This document shows positions 47,670 through 56,171 of a DNA stretch of 64,000 nucleotides, piece after piece. Position 1 is the first letter of the stretch. Every line of letters begins with the position of its first letter. The stretch lies in NCBI GenBank assembly GCA_036734945.1, contig DAIMXP010000027.1:1-64000 (forward strand), read 5' to 3'. The position numbers and the translations under genes are program-made. This stretch comes from UBA4733 sp036734945. Its GTDB lineage: Bacteria > Chloroflexota > UBA4733. Below the pieces are notes generated by a model. That model worked only from the letters and a program-made list of their open reading frames with translations, ran no database searches and was not told the origin of the DNA.

Positions 47670-48290
47670 ATGATGTCTGGAGCAGAGGCCCTGCGCTGGC
47701 TGGCGACGCAGCGCGGTGAGGCACTGGTGGTGGCGACCATGACGACCTCACGCCTCTGGCCGGCCGTGTCGCAGCGTAAAGCGCTTGATCTCCCCATCTC
47801 CAACTGCATGGGCAAGGCCTCCTCGGTGGGGTTGGGGGTGGCGCTGGCACAGCCGGAACTGACTGTCTGGGTGCTGGATGGCGACGGCAGCCTGGCCATG
47901 AACCTCGGTAGCCTCTTGAGCATCGCCCAGGCTCGCCCCGCCAACCTTGTCCACTTTGTCTTCGATGACGGCGCCTACACCACCGTCGGCGGTTCGCCGG
48001 TGCCGGCCGCTCGCCTGGCCGACTATGCTGCCCTGGCCCGCGCCGCCGGCTATGCCGCCGCCGAACGCTTCGGCGACCTGGCGACGCTGCAACAGCAGTT
48101 GCCGGAACTGCTGCGCGGCCCGCGGCCGCTCCTGATCGCGCTCGACATCGAGAGTTGGGACGGCCTGGGCGACTACGGGCCGATGACCCAGCAGGTGATG
48201 GACGAGAAGCTGGCGGTAGCCGCCGAGAAGTTCTGGGCGGTCCGCCAGACGCTCAGTGGACTGGGACCGGGTCGCCGCCCGGCCGGCTAG
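47670..48290 (+). CDS. ThDP-binding decarboxylase subunit (ComE/beta-type)
   Basis: Start ATG 47670 (GGAG upstream); a second ATG follows at once. The 206-residue protein is a single pyrophosphate-binding domain: MGKASSVGLGVALAQ, the ThDP motif DGDGSLAMNLGSL and HFVFDDGAYTTVGGS. This matches the beta subunit of sulfopyruvate- or phosphonopyruvate-type decarboxylases. The alpha (PYR) partner is not next to it and not in this window. It is therefore encoded elsewhere, or the domain works with other partners. Confidence 0.85.
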   Translation: MMSGAEALRWLATQRGEALVVATMTTSRLWPAVSQRKALDLPISNCMGKASSVGLGVALAQPELTVWVLDGDGSLAMNLGSLLSIAQARPANLVHFVFDDGAYTTVGGSPVPAARLADYAALARAAGYAAAERFGDLATLQQQLPELLRGPRPLLIALDIESWDGLGDYGPMTQQVMDEKLAVAAEKFWAVRQTLSGLGPGRRPAG

Positions 48291-48346
48291 GCCAGGCGTT
48301 GGCGCAGTTGGGGCCGGGCCGCGTCGAGCGGCGTCCGCCAGTTGCC

Positions 48347-49309
48347 GTGACGTCAGACGCGCTCCTTCAGTTCGCCTGCCAGGGTTGCGGCGCCTTCTGT
48401 TGCACCAACGAGCGCCTGGTCCTCAGTCCGCTGGAGCTGCGCTCACTGGTATTAGCTGTCGGTATCAACGCCACCGACCTCAGTGCCAAAGGCTGGCTGG
48501 CAGCCTTCCCTGATCCCGAGAGTGGTATTCCACGAGTGGCGGTAGAGTTTCTGCCGGTCAAGCCGGACCTTACCGCCTGTCCCTTTCTCGGAATCGCGGC
48601 CGACGCGACACCGCCGGTGGACACGACACCCCAGGCCCGCCTGGATGTGCTCGTGCAGCACCAGATCGGCGCGCGCACCGCCCTTGCTGTCGCCGGCGAT
48701 GATGGCGGTCGCTCTCTGCCGCTGCGCTGCCAGGCCTACACCGGTAGACCGATCATGTGCCGGAGCTTCCCCTTGCAGTTCAAGCTGGAGCTACACGGCG
48801 ATGGTCAGCCGGCCGGTTGGTCGGCGCTCGCCCACACGCGGTGTCCCGGCCATGGCCTGGGCTCCGCCACGCAGACTGCCGGCGATTACCTGGCAGCGTC
48901 GGGCATCCCCCCCCTCGCTGCCGCCCGGCTGGATTGGCACCGCCTCAACCTTGCCATTGCTGCGGCTGGCGTCGCGCTGCGCGACCATGACACGGCCAGC
49001 GGCAGCCGCCGTACACTCTGGGATACCACGCTGAACCTGCTCTTTGCCTCCTACACCCGCCCGCGCTTGCAGGTGCCGGAGGCGCGCTACATCCCCACCA
49101 TCACCGAACTCTTCCAACAGCATCTCGTGCCGGTCGCCGGGCTGATGGACGCCGAGCTCCGTGCTTGTGCCGGCACGCTGAGCCAGAAGGAGGCCGCCGG
49201 ACAGTTGCGTACGCTCGTCGCTGCCTGCCGGCAATTGGAGGAGGACCTGGATCAGCCGACGGCTAACCCCGTGACGCTGACGTGGCCGGCGCCGGTGGCT
49301 TTCGCATGA
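48347..49309 (+). CDS. YkgJ-type cysteine-cluster protein
   Basis: The N-terminus has C-x2-C-x3-CC (FACQGCGAFCCTNE), followed by TACPFLG, LRCQAYTGRP and MCRSFPLQF, the metal-binding cysteine cluster of the YkgJ/Zn-Fe chelating family. A helical C-terminal half of about 150 residues is added, making 320 residues in all. The start is uncertain: GTG 48347 lacks a clear ribosome site and TTG 48299 is another choice. Its stop overlaps the rhomboid gene. Confidence 0.72.
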   Translation: MTSDALLQFACQGCGAFCCTNERLVLSPLELRSLVLAVGINATDLSAKGWLAAFPDPESGIPRVAVEFLPVKPDLTACPFLGIAADATPPVDTTPQARLDVLVQHQIGARTALAVAGDDGGRSLPLRCQAYTGRPIMCRSFPLQFKLELHGDGQPAGWSALAHTRCPGHGLGSATQTAGDYLAASGIPPLAAARLDWHRLNLAIAAAGVALRDHDTASGSRRTLWDTTLNLLFASYTRPRLQVPEARYIPTITELFQQHLVPVAGLMDAELRACAGTLSQKEAAGQLRTLVAACRQLEEDLDQPTANPVTLTWPAPVAFA

Positions 49310-50613
49310 ACGATCAGCAGGCAACTGAAGAGTACGAGCGCTTCACCACTGTCGCTGCCGCGTACCTGGCACGAGACGGCAGCTACGGTCCGGTCCCTGC
49401 CAGCGGCGGCCAGGGGGCCGGCGAGCGGCAGCCGTTGATCTTCGGACGCACGCAAACCATCGGCATGGCGATGAATGTCAATCTCGTGGCGCTTTGTTGG
49501 GCCGATGGGCTCACGCCGAACGACCTGGATCGCCGGGTGGAGTTCATCATGGCGCTGGTCCGCACCATCGGCGAGCAAGGGAACGTCGAGGCGCAAAGCG
49601 GCGGCAAAGGTCGCCAGGTCACTGCCTTACTGCTGTGGGTCTACACCGGAGCTACCCACGGTGATCTGGCAACCGCCGCCGCGGCGTTGCGCCGGGACGT
49701 CCGCGGCAGCAGCTTCGGCCGCTGGCCGGTGGATTGCGCTGCCATCTTGCTGGGCGGTGGCACTGTCGTTTTGCCGGACAACATCCTTGGGCGCCGCCGC
49801 ACAGGGCTCGCTACTGAGATCCTGCATGCATGGCAAAGCAAGGACGCCGGCCTGCTGGGCGAGCAGCCGCCGCTCGTCGTGGGCCAACAGCGGCGGCGCG
49901 ACCTCGCTCGCGTACTGAGCGGCGGTGCAGCGCCGGTCACCTACACGCTTCTGGTGCTGATCGGCCTCTTCTTTGCCGCCATGGAACTGAGCGGCGGGTC
50001 CACCAGTACCCGTGTGCTTGTCCGCTTTGGCGTGCTCGTGACGCCCCTGGTGCTGGCCGGACAGTGGTGGCGACTCGTCTCCGCCGCCTTCTTGCACATC
50101 GGCTGGTCGCACCTGCTCTTCAACTGCTGGGCACTATATATCTACGGCCCACTGGTCGAGCGCCTCTACGGCCCGACACGCTTCCTGACTATCTACCTTC
50201 TGGCGGCCATCGCCGGTGACGCCTTGAGCTTGCCCCTCGTTAACGGTGTCTCCGCCGGCGCGTCGGGCGCCATCTTCGGCCTCTTCGGCGCGACCATCTC
50301 GCTCGTCATCCGCCACCGCCGCACCTTACCGTCAACGATTCGAGCACCGCTCTGGCGCAATGCCGTGGCGGTCGTCGCTCTCAACGCCGTGCTCAGTGTC
50401 GCCGTGGCCGGCATCAACCTCTACGCCCACGCCGGCGGCTTCCTGGCCGGCCTGCTCCTGGGGGCCGTGCTACGCCCGCGCCCGATCGTCACCGACCGCC
50501 TCCAAGGACAGCTTGGAACTGGCGTCGGCATCGTGTTAGCAGGCATCTGCACGGTGGCACTGGCGCTGGCCGTAGGCCAACTCCAAGTGAGGGGCGTTCT
50601 CTCTCTCCCGTGA
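49306..50613 (+). CDS. Rhomboid-family intramembrane protease with extra N-terminal domain
   Basis: The C-terminal 230 residues are a six-helix rhomboid: H-x4-H-x3-N (HIGWSHLLFN, His264/Asn273), catalytic Ser320 in GASG and His375 in YAHAGGF. The first about 200 residues are soluble (FTTVAAAYLARDG, LTPNDLDRRVEFIMALVRTI, SFGRWPVDCAAILLGGG) and of no family I know; they may sense or select substrates. The start overlaps the YkgJ-type gene (CATGA). A terminator-like hairpin follows at once. Confidence 0.9.
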   Translation: MNDQQATEEYERFTTVAAAYLARDGSYGPVPASGGQGAGERQPLIFGRTQTIGMAMNVNLVALCWADGLTPNDLDRRVEFIMALVRTIGEQGNVEAQSGGKGRQVTALLLWVYTGATHGDLATAAAALRRDVRGSSFGRWPVDCAAILLGGGTVVLPDNILGRRRTGLATEILHAWQSKDAGLLGEQPPLVVGQQRRRDLARVLSGGAAPVTYTLLVLIGLFFAAMELSGGSTSTRVLVRFGVLVTPLVLAGQWWRLVSAAFLHIGWSHLLFNCWALYIYGPLVERLYGPTRFLTIYLLAAIAGDALSLPLVNGVSAGASGAIFGLFGATISLVIRHRRTLPSTIRAPLWRNAVAVVALNAVLSVAVAGINLYAHAGGFLAGLLLGAVLRPRPIVTDRLQGQLGTGVGIVLAGICTVALALAVGQLQVRGVLSLP

Positions 50614-50624
50614 GGGGGAGAGAG
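50599..50624. terminator. Bidirectional terminator-like hairpin
   Basis: CTCTCTCTCCC and GGGGGAGAGAG pair across a short loop, overlapping the last codons of the rhomboid gene and touching the end of the convergent gene at 50625. No clear T-run follows, so it may work in both directions but weakly. Confidence 0.5.
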
Positions 50625-50975
50625 TCAGAGAGAGGGGTCCTCCTCTTCCTCATACGCCCCCTGGATCATGCGGCGGATGCGGTCGTCCGGGCCGTCCAGC
50701 TCGCCGCTTCCTTCCTGCTCGTCGAAGTAGGCAATCTCAACGTAGAGTCGCCCCACTTCACGTGCGCGAGCCGGGTTGGCAAGATCGCGCCAGATCTCGC
50801 GGATGGCGCCTTCGTGCTCCGGATGCGCGCGGCGAAAGACATCGTCGCGGATGGTGAGCATCGCGTGGCAGGCATCGCACGCGGTGCCATCAAACCGCGC
50901 GTCGTAAGGGAAGTCACCGGGCGTGTCGCAAACGACACACCGATTGGGGGTATGGCAGAGAATGGTGCTTGACAT
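50625..50975 (-). CDS. Zinc-ribbon hypothetical protein, 116 aa
   Basis: From ATG 50975 the protein shows two C-x2-C pairs, NRCVVCDTPG and TACDACHAML, about 25 residues apart. A charged helical region and a very acidic C-terminus (QGAYEEEEDPSL) follow. One zinc site is expected. It is convergent with the rhomboid gene. No function is known. Confidence 0.65.
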   Translation of the reverse strand: MSSTILCHTPNRCVVCDTPGDFPYDARFDGTACDACHAMLTIRDDVFRRAHPEHEGAIREIWRDLANPARAREVGRLYVEIAYFDEQEGSGELDGPDDRIRRMIQGAYEEEEDPSL

Positions 50976-51062
50976 CAGCAGTACCGTACCATGGCGGCGC
51001 ATACGGCACGATCGCGGATGCGGTGGCGTAGCGCCCCCACAGGACAACGGAGAGGAGTAACG

Positions 51063-51296
51063 ATGCCCGACTGGCTTTCCGCTCCCCTACGCGGCCTGAC
51101 CTACCTCTTCCTGTGGGCACTGGTCGTGGTATGGGTCATCGCCGCGCCCGTCACCGGTATCCTGGTGGCATCCAACCTCCTCTTGCACCCGACCCAGCGC
51201 ATCCTGATTCCCCTGTCGATCATTGCCACCATCTACATCACGCTGCGCGGCGCCCGCCTCTTGATAGCGCTGGGTGATCGCGCACTCAACGACTGA
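51063..51296 (+). CDS. Small membrane protein, 77 aa
   Basis: ATG 51063 follows GGAGAGGAG. Two predicted membrane helices (LTYLFLWALVVVWVIAAPVT, and LIPLSIIATIYITL) are joined by a short loop, with a basic-then-acidic C-terminus. Nothing else can be recognised. It precedes the LCP gene by about 110 bp. Confidence 0.65.
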   Translation: MPDWLSAPLRGLTYLFLWALVVVWVIAAPVTGILVASNLLLHPTQRILIPLSIIATIYITLRGARLLIALGDRALND

Positions 51297-51405
51297 ACAT
51301 CGCCAATTGGAACCCCGGCAAGTCGCGTAGGAAGCCCGTCACCGTTGCACCGCCCCTGACCTATACTGCGCAGCAGGTTGCAGGCAGGACGGACAGGGAA
51401 TTCGG

Positions 51406-52950
51406 GTGAACGACCGGCGGCGCCGACCATCATTCCTGCCGATCGTCCTGCTCCTCCTTATGATTCTGCTGGGAACCGTCGCCATCTTCGCCTACGCCAC
51501 GATCAAACCGCTCGTCGCCATGACGGGACAAGTCGTTCCCCGGCTGGCAGTGAGCGCCGCCGGCACGGCCAACACCGCCGAAATGGCCACCGTCTCGGCA
51601 GGTGGTCCAGCCGCGGCGCCACCACCTGTCACCGGCAGTAGCAGCGTCGTTACCCCGCAGTCGACCGGAACACCCTTCCAGCTTCCCTCACTGCAACGCA
51701 AGCAGCGGGTCAACTTCCTGCTGCTGGGCAGCGATACCGACCTGAAATTCGCGGCGGGAACCTACCTGACCCAGAGCATGATCGTGGTGACGGTGGACCC
51801 AATCTCGCACACCGTAGGCATGCTGTCGATTCCTCGCGACCTCTGGGTGCGCATTCCGGGCTACGGCTACGGCAAAATCCAGATCGCTTACGAGATTGGC
51901 GGTATCGCCACGGCCAGGGCGACCATCGAGCAGAACTTCGGCATCCCCATCGACTATTACGCCTGGATTGGGCTGCAAGGCTTCCAGAAAATGATCGACA
52001 CGGTGGGCGGCGTCAACATGGACCTCGCTCACCCCGTGCTGGATGACGCCTACCCGGACGACCTCAATGCCAGCGACCCCTACGCCTACATGCGAATATT
52101 CCTGCCTGCCGGACCGCAACACCTGGATGGCGCCCACGCGCTGCAATTCGTCCGTTCGCGCCACGGCGATTTGATCGGCGACTTTGGGCGGTCCAGCCGG
52201 CAGCAGCAGTTGCTGCTGGCGCTCAAGCAACGCCTCACCGGGCCGACGCTCGTCACCCACCTGCCCCAGTTAGCATCGGACATGCAGGACAGCGTCCGCA
52301 CCGACGTGCCGCTGACCGACCTGCTGCAGTACGCTTCCTTCGCCCGCGACCTCAAGAGCGCCGACATTCACCAGATCGTCTTGCAACCGCCGACCTACTC
52401 GGCCAACAGCGCGTCACCGGACGGCACGCAGGCGATAGTGGTCCCCGACTGGTCGGCCATCGATCAGGCCGTCGCCCAGATGTTCCAGATTCAGCCCCAA
52501 CCAGCAGCGGACACCCGTGTGGCTCCGCCAATGATACGCCCCGTTACCACCGTTGCGACACCGCCTGAGCGCCAGACCATCCCGGCGCCGCTACCCACTG
52601 CCACCAGGATTCCGCTACGGCCGGAGCCTGTGGCGCCAACGGCCACTGCGGCGCCACGGGCCCAGCCGGCGCCCATCACTGTGCAGGTCGAGAACGGCAC
52701 GACCGTGCCCGGTCTGGCCGAACGGGCGACGCAATACCTGGCCGACAACGGCTTCCGCCTCGCTTCGCCCGTGAACGGTCCGCGCGGCGTGGCGCGCACC
52801 ACCGTGACCTTCTACGAACCGAACGCCCGCGACGCCGCCTTCAACGTCGCCCATCTCCTCGGCGCTGTCGTGATCGCCGGCAACCGCCCGGCATCGGCCG
52901 GCCCGCCGGTGGTGGTGGTACTGGGCAGCGACGTGGCGAAGCGGTTCTAA
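51406..52950 (+). CDS. LytR-CpsA-Psr (LCP) family protein with LytR_C domain
   Basis: Start GTG 51406. One membrane helix (FLPIVLLLLMILLGTVAIFA) anchors an outer LCP domain: RVNFLLLGSD, SMIVVTVDPISHTVGMLSIP, RDLWVRIPGYG, GALQ-like AHALQFVRSRHGDL with the Arg residues that bind the lipid pyrophosphate. A Thr/Pro-rich linker leads to a C-terminal LytR_C domain (ITVQVENGTTVPGLAERATQ). LCP enzymes attach glycopolymers to peptidoglycan or other acceptors. The 514-residue length is usual for the two-domain type. Confidence 0.93.
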   Translation: MNDRRRRPSFLPIVLLLLMILLGTVAIFAYATIKPLVAMTGQVVPRLAVSAAGTANTAEMATVSAGGPAAAPPPVTGSSSVVTPQSTGTPFQLPSLQRKQRVNFLLLGSDTDLKFAAGTYLTQSMIVVTVDPISHTVGMLSIPRDLWVRIPGYGYGKIQIAYEIGGIATARATIEQNFGIPIDYYAWIGLQGFQKMIDTVGGVNMDLAHPVLDDAYPDDLNASDPYAYMRIFLPAGPQHLDGAHALQFVRSRHGDLIGDFGRSSRQQQLLLALKQRLTGPTLVTHLPQLASDMQDSVRTDVPLTDLLQYASFARDLKSADIHQIVLQPPTYSANSASPDGTQAIVVPDWSAIDQAVAQMFQIQPQPAADTRVAPPMIRPVTTVATPPERQTIPAPLPTATRIPLRPEPVAPTATAAPRAQPAPITVQVENGTTVPGLAERATQYLADNGFRLASPVNGPRGVARTTVTFYEPNARDAAFNVAHLLGAVVIAGNRPASAGPPVVVVLGSDVAKRF

Positions 52951-53218
52951 CCGAACGCTCCGCAGGTCCTCGTTCACATCGCTACATCACAACACCATGA
53001 TTCCCATGATGTACCACGTCGCTGAATTGCATATGGCATGATTCAGGCAATGCACGACCGGCCATGACGGTGTTGTCGCCGTTAATGGGGCCACAGTGCC
53101 ATCAGCCAGACGCAAACGCTGCCATCACCACCGTAAAATAGGTAGTGTCAGCAAGCTAGTCTAGCTGCATGCGAGGTCGGTAATGAGCAGGGGCTTATCA
53201 AGCGAGGAGAACATCTCG

Positions 53219-53509
53219 ATGTCCCAGACGGTCGACGCCACCCAGCAGGAGCAGACTATCCAAGCGGCAGTCGAATTCGCGAAACGACTACTCAGCAACG
53301 AGCCGGTCGAAGACTTCCGATTGGAAGAATTTCAAGAGTCTCCCGATCATCGTTTATGGCTGATTACGGTCGGCTTCCTCCGGGAAGAGAAGCGGCAGCC
53401 GCTGAAATATCTCACCGGTGTCGCGATGAAAATCCGCACCTACAAGGTCGTTGACGTCGATAGGGCTACCGGCCAACCGGTTGCCATGAGGAATAGGGAG
53501 GGTGAATAG
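53219..53509 (+). CDS. Putative partner (antitoxin-like) of the PIN protein
   Basis: ATG 53219 has GAGGAG 8 nt upstream; ATG 53183 in the same frame is possible. The 96 residues have an N-terminal helix (QEQTIQAAVEFAKRLLSNEP) and a beta-rich rest (HRLWLITVGFLRE, KYLTGVAMKIRTYKVVDVDR). The stop overlaps the GTG of the PIN gene by 8 bp. The pairing and overlap suggest an antitoxin, although no standard DNA-binding fold is obvious. Confidence 0.6.
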   Translation: MSQTVDATQQEQTIQAAVEFAKRLLSNEPVEDFRLEEFQESPDHRLWLITVGFLREEKRQPLKYLTGVAMKIRTYKVVDVDRATGQPVAMRNREGE

Positions 53510-54041
53510 CCGGGAGCGTACAGTCCTCGCCCTCCTCCGGCGTCATCGACAGGCCGGTATTCTCGTGGATACCAACCTGCTGCTCCTGTTTTTTGTCGGC
53601 ATCTTCGACGCACGGTACATCTCTCGCTACATCAGGACCACCACGTACAACGAAGCAGACTTCGTTGTGCTTGCTCAGGTGTTGCAAACGTTCCGTCGGA
53701 TCATCGTGACGCCGCACATCCTGACGGAGGTCAGCAACCTATCGCGAGACATCGACCGCGGCCGTCGCTACGAGTTCTTCCTGCTCCTGGAGTCGCTGCT
53801 GAATGCCCCATCGGGCCAGTTTGTCATCGATGAACGGCACCGTCCCGCCAAGCTTATCAGTACAGAGTCGGAGTTCCCGTTGCTCGGTCTGACGGACGCA
53901 GCCATCATCCATCGTGCGGCGCACCGCCGCAATCTGGTGCTCACCGACGATGGCCCGCTAGGCGAGTATCTGGAGCGCCGCGGCATCGATTTCATCGGGT
54001 TCGATGATCTGCGAACGTCCTTTGCTCCGAACGCCAAATGA
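53502..54041 (+). CDS. PIN-domain protein (VapC-like ribonuclease)
   Basis: The 179-residue protein has PIN acidic residues: Asp in GILVDTNLLLLFFVG, Glu in HILTEVSNL, Asp in LGLTDAAIIHRA and Asp in LVLTDDGPLGEYL. These would bind Mg or Mn for RNA cleavage. It is a little longer than typical VapC (about 130). GTG 53502 overlaps the preceding small gene, and the pair resembles a toxin-antitoxin unit. GC content and codon use are lower than in the LCP gene before it. Confidence 0.8.
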   Translation: MNSRERTVLALLRRHRQAGILVDTNLLLLFFVGIFDARYISRYIRTTTYNEADFVVLAQVLQTFRRIIVTPHILTEVSNLSRDIDRGRRYEFFLLLESLLNAPSGQFVIDERHRPAKLISTESEFPLLGLTDAAIIHRAAHRRNLVLTDDGPLGEYLERRGIDFIGFDDLRTSFAPNAK

Positions 54042-54830
54042 CGTCCGCTGAAAGGAAAGCAGGTAGTCCTATTCGCCCTCCAGCGTACGATTCCCAGTTA
54101 CAAGGCTCCAGACAAGCCGCCCGACAAAGACATCACTGGCCGGTTGCTTCACCACGACCCCGACGAATCCACACACGGCCCGCGCGCAGTGCCCGCGCCG
54201 AACTCATCTATGCTGATAGTGGAGTACGTCGAGGGGCCGGGCCAGCCCGTCCGGGTTGTACCGCTGGATTATGCCTCGCACTGACTCGTGGGCAGTCGGA
54301 TCGAGCCTTGTTCGTTCCACGTGGCGGAGTACCCTCGTCAATCCTTCGCCTCAAGAACTCAGCCCGGCTGACGGGCCGTCAGGTATGGACTATGCTACAT
54401 ACGCAGAGCATGAAACGCACCCGCAAGGTAATGACGTTCGTCGTAACGAATCTCATTAGTCCCGTTCGATAAAGTGGCCACGCGCCTCCGTGGCGACGCT
54501 CAGCGCAATCCCTTCAACGCCGGCAACAGGCGTTCTAGATTCCAGGCAAGGTCTCGGCTCGCCACAGCGGCGGTTCTGGATAAGGCAGCGAGGCCATGAC
54601 AGCGCACTTCTGAGCGCGAGCTCCGCGACGTTGGGCCGACTGCTCTCAACCCAAAAATGAAGTAGCGATGGTCGTGGTCTGGGAGAAGTCGGTCACGCTG
54701 TCACGTCAGGTACCGTGCCCATCCATATTCAACCGATTGGACCCTGGGACAATCGGATGCGACTGGATCGACGTGCTAAGCTAACAGACCAACCGCAAGC
54801 GCGGCGACTGTTATAGACGGGGGGGGCACG
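54042..54830. other. Gene-poor stretch with transposase-like debris (minus strand)
   Basis: Two short minus-strand frames look like remains of insertion sequences. From about 54350 to 54204 one reads AHESVRGIIQRYNPDGLARP, like the HTH region of IS630-type transposases. From about 54610 to 54500 another reads HGLAALSRTAAVASRDLAWN, like the C-terminal helix of DDE transposases. Both are degenerate. The remaining bases show no gene; GGGGGGG lies just before the next start. Confidence 0.35.
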
Positions 54831-56126
54831 GTGAAAAGTCCTACCGATCAAATGCACGCCGAGTATCTTGGCGACAATGCGCGTGTAATTGTCAGCGATC
54901 CGTTAGACGAGGTCGATCGAATCCTCACGGAGATGGCAAAGGCACCGGAGGATCGCGCAAGCCGGGACAGTCATCGTCTGACAGTCGCCCTCTGCCGAGC
55001 ACTGCTAAATCTCGACAATGGCACTGATTCGAGTGAGATATTGGACCCAACCGCCAAGATATTAGACCCAACATTGCCTGCTAAGATAAGGCGAACAGCC
55101 GCCGCCGCCTTCGTCCATATCCTGGTTACCGATTACTTAAACCTGGATGAGGGCTTCCGGCACCATGCGTTCGCGCTGATTGACAGGGAATTCCAGAGTG
55201 ACCTCTATCCCCACATAAACATATCACCCAGGGATCAGACGCACAACAAACTCACCAAGCTTAGCGACACCCTACATGGGACATCTCAAGCACTGACGTC
55301 CGCTGTGGCCTCCCTATCGAATCTGCACACTTTTTCGGACGTGCGGAAGTCCTTCATGAAGACAATCAATAGCTCTCCATGCAAGTTCCTCATCTGGCCA
55401 TTCCTTCCCGACACGCCAACTAACCTTGGAGTCAATCGAGCGCTCGAGGCGGTTCGTTGCTATCTTGACGCTACTGTCTCAACTGTTGCGCAGGAGTTTC
55501 GTGAAGCGCAGCAAACGCTTGAACAGTGCCATGACAGGGTTGCGTCATATCGGCTGCGATACTGCCTGCATCCGTTAAATACGATGTATCAAACGCTTCA
55601 CAAAACGTTGGATCAGCACTTCCTTGACAGCCCGCACAGTAAACCGGCAAGGGTGACAGTCCGAGCTTCGGATAAAAAGTACCCGTTGCATATCGCGGAT
55701 CAGCAAATCGGCTTGTTCCTCGACGTTCAGAACGCCGGGCCAGGAGATGCTCTCGGAATCGAGATAGAACTGGCTAGCAACGAGGACATTTTTATACATT
55801 CCGCATGCGTTATGTACGGCCTGCTCGCCCCCATTACGGCGTCCGTTGAAATCCCGGCGACAGTCAAACATTGTACGGAATCGGCTTCAGCCTATGCTGT
55901 GATTCGGTGGACCAACTCTGACGGAACAAAGGATCAAGACGATGTCATTCTTGAGTTCATAGCACAGCGCACGGACATCGACTGGGAAAGCTTAGATTCG
56001 GAAGAGCCATACGACCTTGAGCCAGTGGGGGAGGAGGACCACCTGGTTGGTCGCGTAGATTACCTCAGAAAGCTCACGTCCCTATCCCGCTCTAAAAGTC
56101 TCGGCTCCTGTTACATATTCGGCTAG
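54831..56126 (+). CDS. STAND/PRTase protein, part before the in-frame amber codon
   Basis: This is the first 431 codons of one 1,072-codon frame that continues to 58049 and is interrupted only by TAG at 56124-56126. Residues 1-250 are helical (LDEVDRILTEMAKAPEDRAS, TLPAKIRRTAAAAFVHILV). Residues about 260-380 are beta-rich, perhaps an Ig-like domain (RVTVRASDKKYPLHIADQQI, IGLFLDVQNAGPGDALGIEI). The NTPase region then opens with LVGRVDYLRKL and reads to SCYIFG, the first Gly of the P-loop, where the amber falls. The start is GTG 54831. Base composition is lower in GC than the neighbours, pointing to transfer. If TAG is read as stop, this truncated protein has no ATPase. Confidence 0.75.
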   Translation: MKSPTDQMHAEYLGDNARVIVSDPLDEVDRILTEMAKAPEDRASRDSHRLTVALCRALLNLDNGTDSSEILDPTAKILDPTLPAKIRRTAAAAFVHILVTDYLNLDEGFRHHAFALIDREFQSDLYPHINISPRDQTHNKLTKLSDTLHGTSQALTSAVASLSNLHTFSDVRKSFMKTINSSPCKFLIWPFLPDTPTNLGVNRALEAVRCYLDATVSTVAQEFREAQQTLEQCHDRVASYRLRYCLHPLNTMYQTLHKTLDQHFLDSPHSKPARVTVRASDKKYPLHIADQQIGLFLDVQNAGPGDALGIEIELASNEDIFIHSACVMYGLLAPITASVEIPATVKHCTESASAYAVIRWTNSDGTKDQDDVILEFIAQRTDIDWESLDSEEPYDLEPVGEEDHLVGRVDYLRKLTSLSRSKSLGSCYIFG

Positions 56127-56171
56127 AAACGTGTCGGCAAAACATCCATAGCTAAGACGTTTCAAAGCCAA

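Noticed and set aside
54204..54610. Functional insertion sequence
   Set aside because: Only two short degenerate protein-like stretches in different frames; no intact catalytic triad or terminal inverted repeats.
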